In this document: positions 24,299 through 34,301 of the stretch, piece after piece
How the letters are laid out: the number at the start of each line of letters is the position of its first letter
Position numbering within the stretch: position 1 is the stretch's first letter
NCBI RefSeq assembly: GCF_012516435.1
Contig: NZ_CP051216.1
Location: forward strand, 3,471,669 to 3,535,668
Direction: 5' to 3'
DNA length: 64,000 bases
Origin: Pseudodesulfovibrio sp. zrk46
GTDB lineage: Bacteria; Desulfobacterota; Desulfovibrionia; Desulfovibrionales; Desulfovibrionaceae
The notes under the pieces: generated by a model
Database searches by the model: none
What the model was told of the DNA's origin: nothing
What the model saw: only the letters and a program-made list of their open reading frames with translations
Program-made: the position numbers and the translations under genes

Positions 24299-25150
24299 AT
24301 GTGGGAATACACAGACAAAGTTAAAGACCACTTTTTGAATCCCCGCAATGCAGGCAAGCTGGAGAACGCTGACGGAATAGGAGAAGTCGGCTCTTTGGCA
24401 TGCGGCGACGCATTGACTCTTTATATAAAAGTTGAAGAAGGCATAATCACCGACGCGAAATTCCAGACCTTTGGCTGCGCAAGTGCCATCGCATCCAGCT
24501 CTGCCTTAACAGAACTGCTTATTGGTAAGCCTGTTGAAGAAGCTGAAAAACTTACAAACAAAGATATCGCCGAGTACTTGGGCGGATTACCTCGCGAAAA
24601 AATGCACTGCTCGGTTATGGGCCAAGAGGCATTGGAACAAGCCATTAAAAACATGCGTGGAGAAGCAGGAACGAAGGCTGAACATTCTCACGAAGGCGAA
24701 CTCATTTGTGAATGCTTTGGGATCTTTGATGAAGAGATACTCCGCGCCATCAAAGAGAACGATCTCAAAACCGTTGAAGATATCACAAACTTCACCAAAG
24801 CTGGTGGTGGTTGCGGAAAGTGCTTAGATGACCTTGAGCGCCTGCTCAACGAATCTAAAGGGGAAGGCGTCTGCGAAACTCCTTCCGCTCAACCGGAGTT
24901 CCCGGCAAAAGGCATGACGAACATACAGCGTATGCATCTGATTGAATCCGTAATTGACGATGAAATTCGTCCCATCCTTCAGAATGATGGAGGCGACGTC
25001 TCTTTGGTAGACATCGACAAAGACACAGTTGTCGTCAAGTTGCTCGGCATGTGCTCCAACTGCCCGTCCAGTAAGCTAACCCTGACCAACTTGGTTCAAG
25101 GCAAGCTCCAAGAAAAGGTAGACCCGGCAATCATCGTTAAGGAAGGCTAG
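24299..25150 (+). CDS. nifU: NifU, full-length Fe-S cluster scaffold
   Basis: Scaffold on which NifS-derived sulfur and iron are assembled into clusters. Three domains in 283 residues: an IscU-like N-terminus with C35, C60 and C104; a central BFD-like [2Fe-2S] domain with C137, C139, C172 and C175; and a C-terminal Nfu domain with CSNC (C252, C255). All expected cluster ligands are present. In this group of anaerobes NifUS acts as a housekeeping system; no nitrogenase genes are in the window. ATG 24299 follows AGGAG at 6 bases. First gene of nifU-nifS-cysK-cysE. Confidence 0.95.
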   Translation: MWEYTDKVKDHFLNPRNAGKLENADGIGEVGSLACGDALTLYIKVEEGIITDAKFQTFGCASAIASSSALTELLIGKPVEEAEKLTNKDIAEYLGGLPREKMHCSVMGQEALEQAIKNMRGEAGTKAEHSHEGELICECFGIFDEEILRAIKENDLKTVEDITNFTKAGGGCGKCLDDLERLLNESKGEGVCETPSAQPEFPAKGMTNIQRMHLIESVIDDEIRPILQNDGGDVSLVDIDKDTVVVKLLGMCSNCPSSKLTLTNLVQGKLQEKVDPAIIVKEG

Positions 25151-25154
25151 TCAA

Positions 25155-26339
25155 ATGAAAACTATCTATATGGACAACAACGCCACCACGCAGGTAGCAC
25201 CGGAAGTCTTTGATGCAATAAAGCCATACTTCATGGATTTATACGGCAACCCGTCCTCAATGCACCGTTTCGGAGGTCAAGTTGGAGTTGAAATCAAAAA
25301 AGCTCGCGAACAAGTTGCCAAGTTACTCAACTGCGATCCCAAAGAAATCATCTTTACCTCATGCGGTTCGGAATCTGACAACACCGCTATTCGCTCTGCT
25401 CTCAATGCTCAACCAGACAAGAAACATATCATCACTACTCGTGTAGAGCATCCAGCGATTCTAAGTCTGTGCAAATACCTGGAAAAAAAAGAAGGATACG
25501 ACGTAACTTATCTTGGAACGGACGAACATGGCCGCTTGGATCTGGATGAATACAAAAGCGCCATTCGAAAAGATACAGCCATAGTTTCCATCATGTGGGC
25601 CAACAATGAGACTGGTAATATTTACCCAATTGAAGAAATGGCAAAAATTGCTAAGGAAAATAATGTTTTTTTCCATACTGATGCGGTGCAAGCTGTAGGG
25701 AAAATTGCCATCGACCTTGAAAAGACGCCCATCGACATGCTTTCCCTATCGGGCCATAAACTACACGCCCCCAAAGGGGTTGGGGCCCTTTTCGTTCGCA
25801 AGCGTCTTCCCTTCCGCCCCTTCCTAATCGGAGGGCACCAGGAAGGCAGCCGTCGCGCTGGAACTGAAAACACTACAGGTATCGTTGCATTAGGAAAAGC
25901 CTGTGAACTCGCACATGAGCATATGGAAGCAGAAAACACTGAGGTGAAGGCCCTTCGTGATAAGCTGGAGAATGGCCTGCTTGCAGCAGTCCCGGACTCA
26001 GTTCTCAATGGGGATAGGGATAACCGTTTACCTAATACTTCTAACATTTCATTTGGTTATGTTGAAGGCGAAGCTATCTTGTTGATGATGGACCAACTCG
26101 GCATCTGCGCAAGCTCAGGCTCGGCATGCACCTCGGGAAGCTTGGAGCCTTCCCATGTTCTTCGTGCCATGGGCGTTCCGTTTACTTTCGCTCACGGTTC
26201 TATCCGTTTTAGCCTTAGCCGTTTCAATACAGAAGAAGAAATCGACTTCGTATTGGAAAATATGCCCAAAATCATAGAGAACCTGCGTAAACTTTCTCCC
26301 TTCTCTGCGGAAATAGAATTGCCCACGGCTACCAGATAA
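25155..26339 (+). CDS. nifS: Cysteine desulfurase NifS
   Basis: PLP enzyme that takes sulfur from cysteine as a persulfide and passes it to NifU. The 394-residue protein shows [14 protein letters not shown], the EHPAI histidine, HTDAVQA, the PLP lysine K202 in SGHKLHAP, and the active-site cysteine C325 in [17 protein letters not shown], the class I loop. It starts four bases after the nifU stop, so the pair is tightly coupled. Confidence 0.95.
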   Translation: MKTIYMDNNATTQVAPEVFDAIKPYFMDLYGNPSSMHRFGGQVGVEIKKAREQVAKLLNCDPKEIIFTSCGSESDNTAIRSALNAQPDKKHIITTRVEHPAILSLCKYLEKKEGYDVTYLGTDEHGRLDLDEYKSAIRKDTAIVSIMWANNETGNIYPIEEMAKIAKENNVFFHTDAVQAVGKIAIDLEKTPIDMLSLSGHKLHAPKGVGALFVRKRLPFRPFLIGGHQEGSRRAGTENTTGIVALGKACELAHEHMEAENTEVKALRDKLENGLLAAVPDSVLNGDRDNRLPNTSNISFGYVEGEAILLMMDQLGICASSGSACTSGSLEPSHVLRAMGVPFTFAHGSIRFSLSRFNTEEEIDFVLENMPKIIENLRKLSPFSAEIELPTATR

Positions 26340-26350
26340 CAGGAGCTCCC

Positions 26351-27271
26351 ATGAACATTGCACATGATATGACTGAACTTGTTGGCAAAACACCAATGGT
26401 TCGTCTCAACAAGCTCTCAGAAGGCCTAGAAGCCACTGTTGTTGCTAAACTCGAGTTTAACAACCCCTGCGCTTCGGTTAAAGATCGCATCGCAAAGAAC
26501 ATGATAGATGTGGCCATGGCTGAAGGCAAAATTGATCAAGATACTGTCTTGGTTGAACCGACCAGTGGCAACACAGGCATCGGGTTAGCCTTTGTCTGTG
26601 CTGTGAAGGGATTACGCCTCATCCTGACAATGCCTGAGTCCATGTCAGTAGAACGTCGTAAACTCCTTAAAGGATTTGGAGCCGAACTGATACTGACTCC
26701 AGCGCAGGAGGGTATGAAAGGTGCAATTGCCAGAGCTGAGAAGATTGTGAAAGAACACGATAATGCTTTTATGCCCATGCAATTTGAAAATCTGTCTAAC
26801 CCAGACATTCACCGAAAAACTACTGCTTTGGAGATATGGGAAGACACAGATGGTGAGGTTGACATTTTCGTTGCAGGTGTCGGCACAGGCGGAACCATCA
26901 CTGGTGTAGCCGAAATTCTCAAAGAGAAAAAAGCGTCTGTCACCGCTGTGGCTGTTGAACCTGCCAGATCTCCCGTACTTTCAGGCGGAACTCCTGGCCC
27001 ACACATGATTCAAGGTATTGGCGCAGGCTTTGTACCCGGGGCACTAAATACCGACATTATCGACGAGGTTATTCAGATCGAAAACGAAACAGCCTTTGAG
27101 ACCGCCAAGAGACTTATCGCCGAAGAAGGCATTCTCTGTGGCATTTCCTCTGGCGGCAACTGTGCGGCTGCTCTCGAATTGGCAAAACGGCCAGAGAACA
27201 AAGGGAAAATGATCGTTTTCATCATTTGTGACACTGGCGAACGCTACCTCAGTACCCCATTGTTTGAATAA
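26351..27271 (+). CDS. cysK: O-acetylserine sulfhydrylase (cysteine synthase A)
   Basis: Makes cysteine from O-acetylserine and sulfide, which a sulfate reducer has in excess. The 306-residue PLP enzyme shows K44 in [17 protein letters not shown] (71-76), the glycine loop GTGGTITG, and GISSGGN. It follows nifS by 11 bases with AGGAG at 6 bases, and feeds the cysteine used by NifS. The C-terminal part keeps the usual length. Confidence 0.95.
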   Translation: MNIAHDMTELVGKTPMVRLNKLSEGLEATVVAKLEFNNPCASVKDRIAKNMIDVAMAEGKIDQDTVLVEPTSGNTGIGLAFVCAVKGLRLILTMPESMSVERRKLLKGFGAELILTPAQEGMKGAIARAEKIVKEHDNAFMPMQFENLSNPDIHRKTTALEIWEDTDGEVDIFVAGVGTGGTITGVAEILKEKKASVTAVAVEPARSPVLSGGTPGPHMIQGIGAGFVPGALNTDIIDEVIQIENETAFETAKRLIAEEGILCGISSGGNCAAALELAKRPENKGKMIVFIICDTGERYLSTPLFE

Positions 27272-27280
27272 GGAGAGAAC

Positions 27281-28201
27281 ATGTCAAATAGAGATTACTC
27301 CCTCTCTGACGTGGTTGCCCTTCTTGTTGAATCAGGAGACAACGCATCTACGTTCTATCGCTACTCTGACGACGTCCCCATGCCATCAGTGGAAGTCCTT
27401 TCTGAAATAGTTGAAGATCTCAGGACAGTTCTTTTCCCAGGGTATTATGGCCCATCGGAGATCACTCCGGACACAATGCCCTACTACATAGGTTCCACTT
27501 TGGACCGAGTGGAACGCCATCTGGCAGATCAGATCAACCGAGGTTACTGTTTTGTATGCGACAAAAATAAGGTAGATCGATGCCAGGACTGCGAAACGCG
27601 CTCCAGGAATATGGCCCGTGCATTCATTACCAAACTACCAGAGATACGAGAACTCCTGCTCTCTGATGTTGAAGCCGCATACGATGGGGACCCTGCAGCA
27701 AAAACCCATGGCGAAACCATCTTTTGCTACCCATCTATCCGGACGATGACTAACCACCGCATTGCTCATGAACTATACAAACTCGGCGTAGACATAATCC
27801 CTCGCATCATTGGAGAAATGGCTCATTCAGACACAGGAATCGACATTCACCCTGGAGCGACCATTGGTAGATCTTTTTTTATGGATCATGGCACTGGCAC
27901 TGTAATTGGTGAGACTTGTGTGATTGGAGATAACGTTCGAGTTTACCAAGGTGTTACTTTAGGGGCAAAGAGTTTTCCCAAAGGTGATGACGAACGCCTT
28001 ATAAAAGGACTCCCCCGACATCCCTTGGTGGAAGATGATGTGATCATTTACGCTGGTGCTACAATTTTAGGTCGGGTCACTATTGGCAAAGGGGCAGTTA
28101 TCGGAGGCAATGTTTGGATAACACGTGATGTTCCGGCAGGCGCACAAATTGTCCAGTCCCGAGCCATGCAACAGTCGTTCTCGGACGGTGGCGGTATTTA
28201 A
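27281..28201 (+). CDS. cysE: Serine O-acetyltransferase (EpsC-type)
   Basis: Acetylates serine to O-acetylserine for CysK. The 306-residue protein has a helical N-terminal domain and a left-handed beta-helix with hexapeptide repeats from about residue 185: IDIHPGATIGRSFFMDHGTG, IGETCVIGDNVRVYQGVTLG and GATILGRVTIGKGAVIGGN. A paired CxxC insertion (C90, C93, C101, C104; C-x2-C-x7-C-x2-C) sits in the N-terminal part and could hold zinc or a cluster; E. coli CysE lacks it. Last gene of the operon, 10 bases after cysK, with AAGGAG before the start. Confidence 0.92.
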   Translation: MSNRDYSLSDVVALLVESGDNASTFYRYSDDVPMPSVEVLSEIVEDLRTVLFPGYYGPSEITPDTMPYYIGSTLDRVERHLADQINRGYCFVCDKNKVDRCQDCETRSRNMARAFITKLPEIRELLLSDVEAAYDGDPAAKTHGETIFCYPSIRTMTNHRIAHELYKLGVDIIPRIIGEMAHSDTGIDIHPGATIGRSFFMDHGTGTVIGETCVIGDNVRVYQGVTLGAKSFPKGDDERLIKGLPRHPLVEDDVIIYAGATILGRVTIGKGAVIGGNVWITRDVPAGAQIVQSRAMQQSFSDGGGI

Positions 28202-28222
28202 TCCTCACCACACTCAATCATA

Positions 28223-28257
28223 AAAAAGGGAAGGTCGATAAACGATCTTCCCTTTTT
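28223..28257 (+). terminator. Terminator of nifU-nifS-cysK-cysE
   Basis: AAAAAGGGAAGGTCG pairs with CGATCTTCCCTTTTT around ATAAA (one wobble). T and A runs flank it on both sides, so it may also end the convergent gene. Confidence 0.85.
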
Positions 28258-28275
28258 CATTTTCTTATCAATATC

Positions 28276-28839
28276 TTAACGAATAAAACCCTGCAGATAA
28301 TCCTGTGCTCGTCGCATTACAAACATCCCAGGAATCACAATAATTACAGCTACAATACATTCCGGCAAACCATGGACAACTGCGATACTAAGCGCGACTT
28401 CAGGTTGCATATAGCCCAAAAAAGTCGCCATTCCCAAGAATCCCATAGTGTTGGTTAACGTTCCAGTCACTGCCGCAACACCCAAACGAACGTAATCATT
28501 ATAGTCTCGCAAACACAGGTAAACAACATAAGGAGTCAAGCCAACGAACATCCTTGGCAACAATGCAACAAAAGGATCTGAAGCCATAGGTGTTCCCGAA
28601 GTGAACATGCTTGTCAGCCCAAACACAGTTCCCACAATCATGCCAGCTGGCCATCCTTCTAATAAACTAGCTAGAATCGTAGGCAGATGCATTGAAGTTG
28701 CATACTTTACTTGGGTAGGCACAGGAATAAAACCTAGATCAGTTGTACCAAGAAAAACCGTAAACAGAATCAACCCGCCTACAATAGGAAGATTGACCAT
28801 GTGAGAATGGCTGGATTTGGTTTCGTCGCTGAAAGACAT
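28276..28839 (-). CDS. ECF-type transporter substrate-binding (S) component
   Basis: A 187-residue inner-membrane protein with about five to six hydrophobic segments and the S-component look: GFIPVPTQVKYATSMHLPTILASLLEGW, MIVGTVFGLTSM and DPFVALLPRMFVGLTPYVVYLCL. S components bind a vitamin or metal and need a shared A/A'/T energising module, none of which is next to it, so it would use a module encoded elsewhere. The substrate is not clear. It follows the TPR protein by 44 bases on the same strand. Confidence 0.75.
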   Translation of the reverse strand: MSFSDETKSSHSHMVNLPIVGGLILFTVFLGTTDLGFIPVPTQVKYATSMHLPTILASLLEGWPAGMIVGTVFGLTSMFTSGTPMASDPFVALLPRMFVGLTPYVVYLCLRDYNDYVRLGVAAVTGTLTNTMGFLGMATFLGYMQPEVALSIAVVHGLPECIVAVIIVIPGMFVMRRAQDYLQGFIR

Positions 28840-28883
28840 AGTCCAGCCGCTACCATACTTTCTAATTCAACAACACCCCGTTA

Positions 28884-29501
28884 TTAATTCAAGCCAGAAA
28901 CCAAGTCAGCTACAGGCTTCCCATTGGGAGCCTTCGCATTTGGGTCAATAGACAACAATTCTTCCCATACCCGCTTAGCATTAACCTTATCGTTGAGGTC
29001 ATGCAGATAGACAATTCCCATATTGAAACGGGAGACCTTATGATTTTTATCCAGTTTAACGGCCTGACTAAAAGCATTAATGGCCTCTTGAAAGCGCTGT
29101 GTGCGTCGATACATAACACCAAGATCTGACCAGACTCCCACATTCATGGGTCTGATTTCCAGAGCGCGCTCATATGCATTCACAGCCTTACCAGGTAAAT
29201 TGTTGTCAAAACAATAATTACCAAGTTTGATCCAACCGTTTGGATCAGTTGGATTTGAATTGGCCGCACTTTCCAAGCTATTCAACGTATTCATATTGGC
29301 TGTAGGCGTAGGCTGCTGTTGCCCTTGTTGCACCGCGGCAGTCTGTGTACCACCTTTATTCCCAAGATAAAGCACGGTAATGGTATTACCGACAAAAGCT
29401 CCCACTAATAACGCTGCAATCACAAACATAATACAAGAAGTCTTTTTGATATAATGCTCCTTGATTTCATCCTGTTCACGCTGTCTTTTGTGTACGCCCA
29501 T
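28884..29501 (-). CDS. Membrane-anchored TPR protein
   Basis: A 205-residue protein with an N-terminal cytoplasmic basic segment, a single transmembrane helix (CIMFVIAALLVGAFVGNTITVLYL, about residues 24-47), a Gln/Pro-rich linker and two to three tetratricopeptide repeats: PNGWIKLGNYCFDNNLPGKAVNAYERAL, VWSDLGVMYRRTQRFQEAINAFSQAV and SRFNMGIVYLHDLNDKVNAKRVWEEL. TPRs mediate protein contacts; it faces the periplasm if the anchor is uncleaved. AAGGAG precedes the start. It resembles CcmI/NrfG-like proteins in architecture, but no cytochrome assembly genes are here. Confidence 0.8.
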   Translation of the reverse strand: MGVHKRQREQDEIKEHYIKKTSCIMFVIAALLVGAFVGNTITVLYLGNKGGTQTAAVQQGQQQPTPTANMNTLNSLESAANSNPTDPNGWIKLGNYCFDNNLPGKAVNAYERALEIRPMNVGVWSDLGVMYRRTQRFQEAINAFSQAVKLDKNHKVSRFNMGIVYLHDLNDKVNAKRVWEELLSIDPNAKAPNGKPVADLVSGLN

Positions 29502-29716
29502 ATTGTCTCCTTATATATCTTCAATTCTGATAGCTGAGTGGTAGAGTCGGGTTTATATCAGCCCACACAGCCGGTGGCTATTAAAATCATGCACCAATTG
29601 TGTGCAAATGTAGAGCAGCCCTTGACTTCCGATGCGGCTTATACCAATCTGTCGCGATTCTTTGTGCCGAGACTAATAACTATAGAAATATATCCCTGTC
29701 GGAGGACCTTAAAGAC

Positions 29717-32533
29717 ATGAGCGACTACAAAAAAACCCTGCTCCTGCCCAAAACCAAATTTCCCATGAAGGCCAATCTCAAACAGCGTGAACCTGAGATG
29801 TTAAAGTTCTGGGAGGAGACCAAGGCGTATGACGCCATGGTCGCCGCTGGAGATGCAGACAACGAATACGTTCTTCACGACGGCCCGCCATACGCCAATG
29901 GACACATTCACATGGGCACCGCACTAAATAAGGTTCTCAAAGACATCGTTGTAAAATCCCGCAACATGCAGGGACAGAAAGCCCAGTACGTTCCCGGCTG
30001 GGACTGCCATGGCTTACCTATCGAACACAAGGTGGAACAAGAGCTCAAGAAAAAGAAAAAAGAGCTCGACACTCTGACCATCCGTAAAATTTGTCGCTCC
30101 TATGCATCCAAGTGGCTAGACACCCAGCGCAAAGAATTTAAGCGCCTCGGCGTCCTCGGCGTTTGGGATGAGCCTTACATGACGATGAAGCCTGAGTATG
30201 AGGCAGCCACTGCCCGCGAACTTGGTCGCTTCATGGAGCGAGACGGGGTTGTACGCGGTAAGAAACCTATCTACTGGTGTTGCGACTGTCGCACCGCCCT
30301 GGCCGAAGCCGAGGTAGAGTACGAGGACCACACTTCACCGTCCATCTACGTCCGATTCCCTATGGCCGATGAAAACGCCAAGAAAATTGAGGACATCGAC
30401 ATTTCCAAACTCTACGTCGTCATCTGGACCACCACACCGTGGACCATCCCCGACAACATGGGTGTGGCAGTACACCCAGACTTCGACTACGTATTAATTG
30501 AAGTCGACGACGCCTATTATGTCCTAGCAGAAGGCCTGCTCGAAGAATGCGCTGAAAAATTCAGCTGGGATGCACCTAAGACCATCGCCACCGTCAAGGG
30601 CGCTGACCTTGAAGGACTCAAGGCCAAGCACCCCATCTATGACCGCGAATCACCAGTTGTTCTGGCCGACTACGTCACCCTGGAAACTGGTACTGGTTGC
30701 GTTCATACCGCTCCCGGCCATGGTCGCGAGGACTTTGAAACCGGCCTCAAGTATGATCTTGAAGTATACTCTCCCATGAACGACAAGGGCGAATTCCTCC
30801 AAGAAGTCGAACATTTTGCCGGGCTAAATGTCTGGGATGCCAACCCTAAAGTTATCGAAAAGCTGACAGAGCTGGGCAATCTCCTGGCCAAAGAAGAAAT
30901 TTCTCACTCCTACCCCCACTGCTGGCGCTGTAAAGAGCCGGTCATCTTCCGCGCTACGACACAATGGTTCGTAGGCATGGATGAGAACGACCTGCGTAAG
31001 CGCTCTCTGGATGCAATTCGTAACGATGTTGAATGGGTTCCTGGCTGGGGTGAAGAGCGCATCTATAACATGGTTGCCAACCGCCCAGACTGGTGTATCT
31101 CCCGCCAACGCAACTGGGGTGTCCCCATCTCTGCGCTGATTTGCGAAGACTGCGATGAGACTTGGTTCGACGCCCAGTGGGTCTACGACATCTGCGACAA
31201 GTACGCAGAGCACGAAACAGGCTGTGATTACTGGTTCGAAGCCCCCATTGAGGAGATTGTGCCCGAGGGCCTTAAGTGCGCAAAGTGTGGCGGAACTCAC
31301 TGGAAGCGCGAAACCGACATCCTGGACGTCTGGTTCGACTCCGGCACCAGCTTTGCCGCTGTGGTCGAACAACGTGAGGAAACCCGTTTCCCTGCCGACC
31401 TGTATCTGGAAGGTTCTGACCAGCATCGAGGCTGGTTCCACTCTTCCCTGCTCGCTTCAGTGGGTACTCGCGATGTGCCGCCCTACAAGACCGTCCTGAC
31501 CCACGGCTACGTGGTGGACGCCGAGGGGCGCAAAATGTCCAAATCCATCGGCAACGTGATTGCCCCGCAGGAAATCATCGACAAGTTTGGCGCAGAAATC
31601 CTGCGCATGTGGGTGTCCGCCTCCAACTACCAGGAAGATATCCGAATCTCCGATGAGACTCTGAATCGCCTGGTGGACGCCTACCGCCGCATCCGCAATA
31701 CCTGCCGCTACCTTCTTTCCAACCTCAACGACTTTGACCCCAAAAACAAAATCGCTGTAGAAGAAATGCTACCTCTGGACCGCTACGCGCTGGACATGGT
31801 TTCCCGTCACCACACAAGCATCCAGGAAGCATACAAGAAGTTTGAGTTCCACAAGGTCTATCACACCTTGCACAACTTGTGCGTGGTCGACCTGTCGGCA
31901 TTCTACCTAGACATTATCAAGGACCGCCTCTACGTGGAAGAACAGGATGGGATCAAACGCCGATCTGCTCAGACCGTTCTCTGGCAAATCCTGTTGATGC
32001 TTCTCGAAGACATGGCTCCGGTTCTTTCCTTCACCGCAGAGGAAGCCTTCCAGAGCCTTCCAGAAGCCATCAAGGACGACCTTGACCAGACTGACACTGT
32101 CTTTGCCCTGCGCTTCGCCCCGGACGCCACACACCTGTCCGACAAAGAGCGCGCCATTTGGGAAAAACTGGCAGCTGTTCGCGGTGTGGTCAACAAGGCC
32201 ATTGAGCCCAAACGCAAGGACGGTGTCATCGGCAAGTCCCTGGACGCTGAGATCACCCTCTACGCCACCGACGAGATTTGCGAATTAGTCTCTTCCGACG
32301 AACTTGATCCAATGGAATTCTTTATCGTCTCAAAAATCAACTTGGCAAACTTGGCAGATGCTCCGGCAGATGCCTTCGCTGGAGAAGAGTTTAAGGACGC
32401 CAAAGTTGGCGTTGTCGCTGCATCCGGTGAAAAGTGTGAACGCTGCTGGCGCATCAGTGAAGACCTGGGCACTGATCCGGAATTCGCCGACGCCTGCCCG
32501 CGTTGCACGGCAGTGCTAAAAAACCTGGTATAA
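29717..32533 (+). CDS. ileS: Isoleucyl-tRNA synthetase
   Basis: Charges tRNA-Ile. The 938-residue class I enzyme shows the HIGH-type motif HIHMG (residues 63-67), an editing domain with [11 protein letters not shown], the KMSKS motif in RKMSKSIGN near residue 600, and a C-terminal zinc site from the CxxC pairs CERCWR and CPRC. Normal length for the bacterial type. ATG 29717 is used; GGAGG lies 11 bases upstream, and the frame upstream to 29600 has no signal. GC content and codon use are higher and more biased than in neighbours, as for highly expressed genes. No T-box is evident in the 215-base upstream gap. Followed closely by lspA. Confidence 0.96.
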   Translation: MSDYKKTLLLPKTKFPMKANLKQREPEMLKFWEETKAYDAMVAAGDADNEYVLHDGPPYANGHIHMGTALNKVLKDIVVKSRNMQGQKAQYVPGWDCHGLPIEHKVEQELKKKKKELDTLTIRKICRSYASKWLDTQRKEFKRLGVLGVWDEPYMTMKPEYEAATARELGRFMERDGVVRGKKPIYWCCDCRTALAEAEVEYEDHTSPSIYVRFPMADENAKKIEDIDISKLYVVIWTTTPWTIPDNMGVAVHPDFDYVLIEVDDAYYVLAEGLLEECAEKFSWDAPKTIATVKGADLEGLKAKHPIYDRESPVVLADYVTLETGTGCVHTAPGHGREDFETGLKYDLEVYSPMNDKGEFLQEVEHFAGLNVWDANPKVIEKLTELGNLLAKEEISHSYPHCWRCKEPVIFRATTQWFVGMDENDLRKRSLDAIRNDVEWVPGWGEERIYNMVANRPDWCISRQRNWGVPISALICEDCDETWFDAQWVYDICDKYAEHETGCDYWFEAPIEEIVPEGLKCAKCGGTHWKRETDILDVWFDSGTSFAAVVEQREETRFPADLYLEGSDQHRGWFHSSLLASVGTRDVPPYKTVLTHGYVVDAEGRKMSKSIGNVIAPQEIIDKFGAEILRMWVSASNYQEDIRISDETLNRLVDAYRRIRNTCRYLLSNLNDFDPKNKIAVEEMLPLDRYALDMVSRHHTSIQEAYKKFEFHKVYHTLHNLCVVDLSAFYLDIIKDRLYVEEQDGIKRRSAQTVLWQILLMLLEDMAPVLSFTAEEAFQSLPEAIKDDLDQTDTVFALRFAPDATHLSDKERAIWEKLAAVRGVVNKAIEPKRKDGVIGKSLDAEITLYATDEICELVSSDELDPMEFFIVSKINLANLADAPADAFAGEEFKDAKVGVVAASGEKCERCWRISEDLGTDPEFADACPRCTAVLKNLV

Positions 32534-32540
32534 GAGCGTC

Positions 32541-33029
32541 ATGAACCGATATAAAATCGCATCCATATGGGCGGTGGCCTTGGTCGTTCTCGACCAGGTC
32601 ACCAAACTGTGGGTGTCGTCCACCATGGAAGTGTGGACAGGAAAAGCCCTTATTCCGGGCTTTTTCAATTTGGTCCACGTTCTCAATCGTGGCGCGGCAT
32701 GGGGATTCCTTGATAGCGAACATATCGATTGGCAGCGTCCCCTTTTCATTGTCATCACTTTTATAGCCCTTGGTTTCATCAGCTTCATGTTAAAAAACAC
32801 CGAAGAAAGCGACAAATGGATGATCGTTGGACTCGGTTTCATAATAGGTGGTGCCTTAGGGAATCTCATTGACCGTATTCGCTTAGGTGTAGTGGTCGAT
32901 TTTCTCGATTTCTACATAGGCAATTACCATTGGCCAGCCTTCAATGTGGCTGACATTGCTTTAACAGTTGGTGCTTGCTGCATCATTTTGTCCATGTTTC
33001 TTAATCGACATAAATCCGAATCCGCATAG
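32541..33029 (+). CDS. lspA: Signal peptidase II (lipoprotein signal peptidase)
   Basis: Removes signal peptides from lipoproteins at the conserved cysteine; four-helix inner-membrane aspartic protease. The 162-residue protein has LDQVTK (18-22), NRGAAWG, GGALGNLIDR (103-112) and the catalytic aspartates D120 (VVDFLDF) and D138 (FNVADIA). Starts seven bases after ileS, the usual ileS-lspA arrangement, and precedes a lipoprotein gene that would be its substrate. Confidence 0.95.
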   Translation: MNRYKIASIWAVALVVLDQVTKLWVSSTMEVWTGKALIPGFFNLVHVLNRGAAWGFLDSEHIDWQRPLFIVITFIALGFISFMLKNTEESDKWMIVGLGFIIGGALGNLIDRIRLGVVVDFLDFYIGNYHWPAFNVADIALTVGACCIILSMFLNRHKSESA

Positions 33030-33061
33030 AAGATTCGACAAACACATCAGGAGCTTAGTTC

Positions 33062-33289
33062 ATGTTTGCCGATTTCTCCGCTCTCACCACAAATCAATGG
33101 ATTGTTATTATCGCAGCCGTGGCCGCCTGCTTTTCTTTCAGTGCTTGGACTATCCTAGATGCTTGGAAACGGGATTTTGAATCCGCCAATGAAAAAGTTC
33201 TGTGGATGCAGATATGTATTTTTGTTCCCATCCTGGGCTCTCTCGCGTATCTTTTCCTCGGTAGAAAACGAGGGAGCAAACGCGTATGA
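33062..33289 (+). CDS. PLDc_N-type small membrane protein
   Basis: 75 residues, two hydrophobic segments (IVIIAAVAACFSFSAWTIL and QICIFVPILGSLAYLFLGRK) and the PLD_N pattern WTILDAWKRDF and PILGSLAYLFLGRKR, seen at the N-terminus of phospholipase D-like cardiolipin synthases but here as a lone unit. Likely an inner-membrane protein. Its last four bases overlap the start of the next gene (ATGA), so the two are cotranslated. Confidence 0.78.
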   Translation: MFADFSALTTNQWIVIIAAVAACFSFSAWTILDAWKRDFESANEKVLWMQICIFVPILGSLAYLFLGRKRGSKRV

Positions 33290-34236
33290 ATAAAATTGCC
33301 AAGCATCTTTCAACAGTTATCGCCATCATCGCCCTTTTTACAGCATCGGCATGTGTATCCAAGACAGATATTGAAACACTTCAATTGGAACGGCAGCAGG
33401 ATTTAAATCGAATTAAGCAGCTTGAAGCAGAACTGGAAGAATCCCGACAACTTCTCAAAGAAGAAATTGAGAATTCCCAAAATCCAGTTCGCCAACGCGC
33501 TGCGGACATGTGGGCCGAAATGCAGACCCTGCGAACCGAAATGGCTAAATTTCGTGGGGAAATGGATCTGATGCATATCCGCATGGATCGTCAAATCGGC
33601 GACTCTAACTCCACAATGACTATGGATGGCTTGAAAGACCAACTAGACGAAATCGAATTCGTTCTGGAAAACCAACTTCAAGTGGACCTGCCAAAAATCC
33701 GTGAAGAACGCGCAGCAAGCCTTGCTGCCCATGCACAGGCTGTAGAAACGACCTCAACATCTTCAACTGTGGTCGGAGCACCAACCGCCTCTGAAACTGT
33801 AACCCAAAGCATTCCTGCCGCATCTCAAGCAGCACCAACTCCACCAACAACGAACGACACTGATCCAGCCAAAGCACTCTATGATAAAGCTTATACCCTC
33901 TACAAAGAAGGTCAGTTTGAAAAGGCTCGATCCTACTGGGCCGAGTTCACTGACACCTTCAAGGGACACGCATTTTCTGCCAGTGCCTTTTTTTGGCAAG
34001 GTCAATGTTATTACAAGCTAAAAGACTACGCTCGTGCAGCTATTCTTTTTGAAGACGTCATCGAAAAGTTCAAAAAGAGTTCCAAATACAAATCTGCTTT
34101 GCTTAAGGCAGGCTACTCATGGAACTACCTTGGCAAACCTGAGTTAGCCAAAATGCGCATGGAAGAAGTGGTCAAAAAATTCCCCAAGTCAGTTGAAGCA
34201 ACCCAAGCTAAGCGTTTTCTGGATAAAGCCAAATAA
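33286..34236 (+). CDS. cpoB: CpoB/YbgF-like lipoprotein with TPR repeats
   Basis: A 316-residue lipoprotein: signal peptide with lipobox TASAC (C23 is the lipidation residue), a coiled coil (about 25-130, KTDIETLQLERQQDLNRIKQ), a Ser/Thr/Pro-rich linker, and C-terminal TPRs (LYDKAYTLYKEGQFEKARSYW, SAFFWQGQCYYKLKDYARA, ALLKAGYSWNYLGKPELAKM). This is the architecture of CpoB, which in E. coli coordinates cell-wall synthesis with outer-membrane constriction through Tol-Pal. No tol or pal genes are adjacent; the E. coli protein is not lipidated, so it may be a functional relative only. Confidence 0.82.
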   Translation: MNKIAKHLSTVIAIIALFTASACVSKTDIETLQLERQQDLNRIKQLEAELEESRQLLKEEIENSQNPVRQRAADMWAEMQTLRTEMAKFRGEMDLMHIRMDRQIGDSNSTMTMDGLKDQLDEIEFVLENQLQVDLPKIREERAASLAAHAQAVETTSTSSTVVGAPTASETVTQSIPAASQAAPTPPTTNDTDPAKALYDKAYTLYKEGQFEKARSYWAEFTDTFKGHAFSASAFFWQGQCYYKLKDYARAAILFEDVIEKFKKSSKYKSALLKAGYSWNYLGKPELAKMRMEEVVKKFPKSVEATQAKRFLDKAK

Positions 34237-34301
34237 TTATAATCTAACGGGACTTGCGATGTAACGTCCCGCTATGCAATACTGCTCATTCAGGATTTAT
34301 T

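Noticed and set aside
29530-29560. tRNA-like stretch AGCTGAGTGGTAGAGT before ileS
   Set aside because: It resembles a D arm, but no acceptor, anticodon or T arm fits around it.
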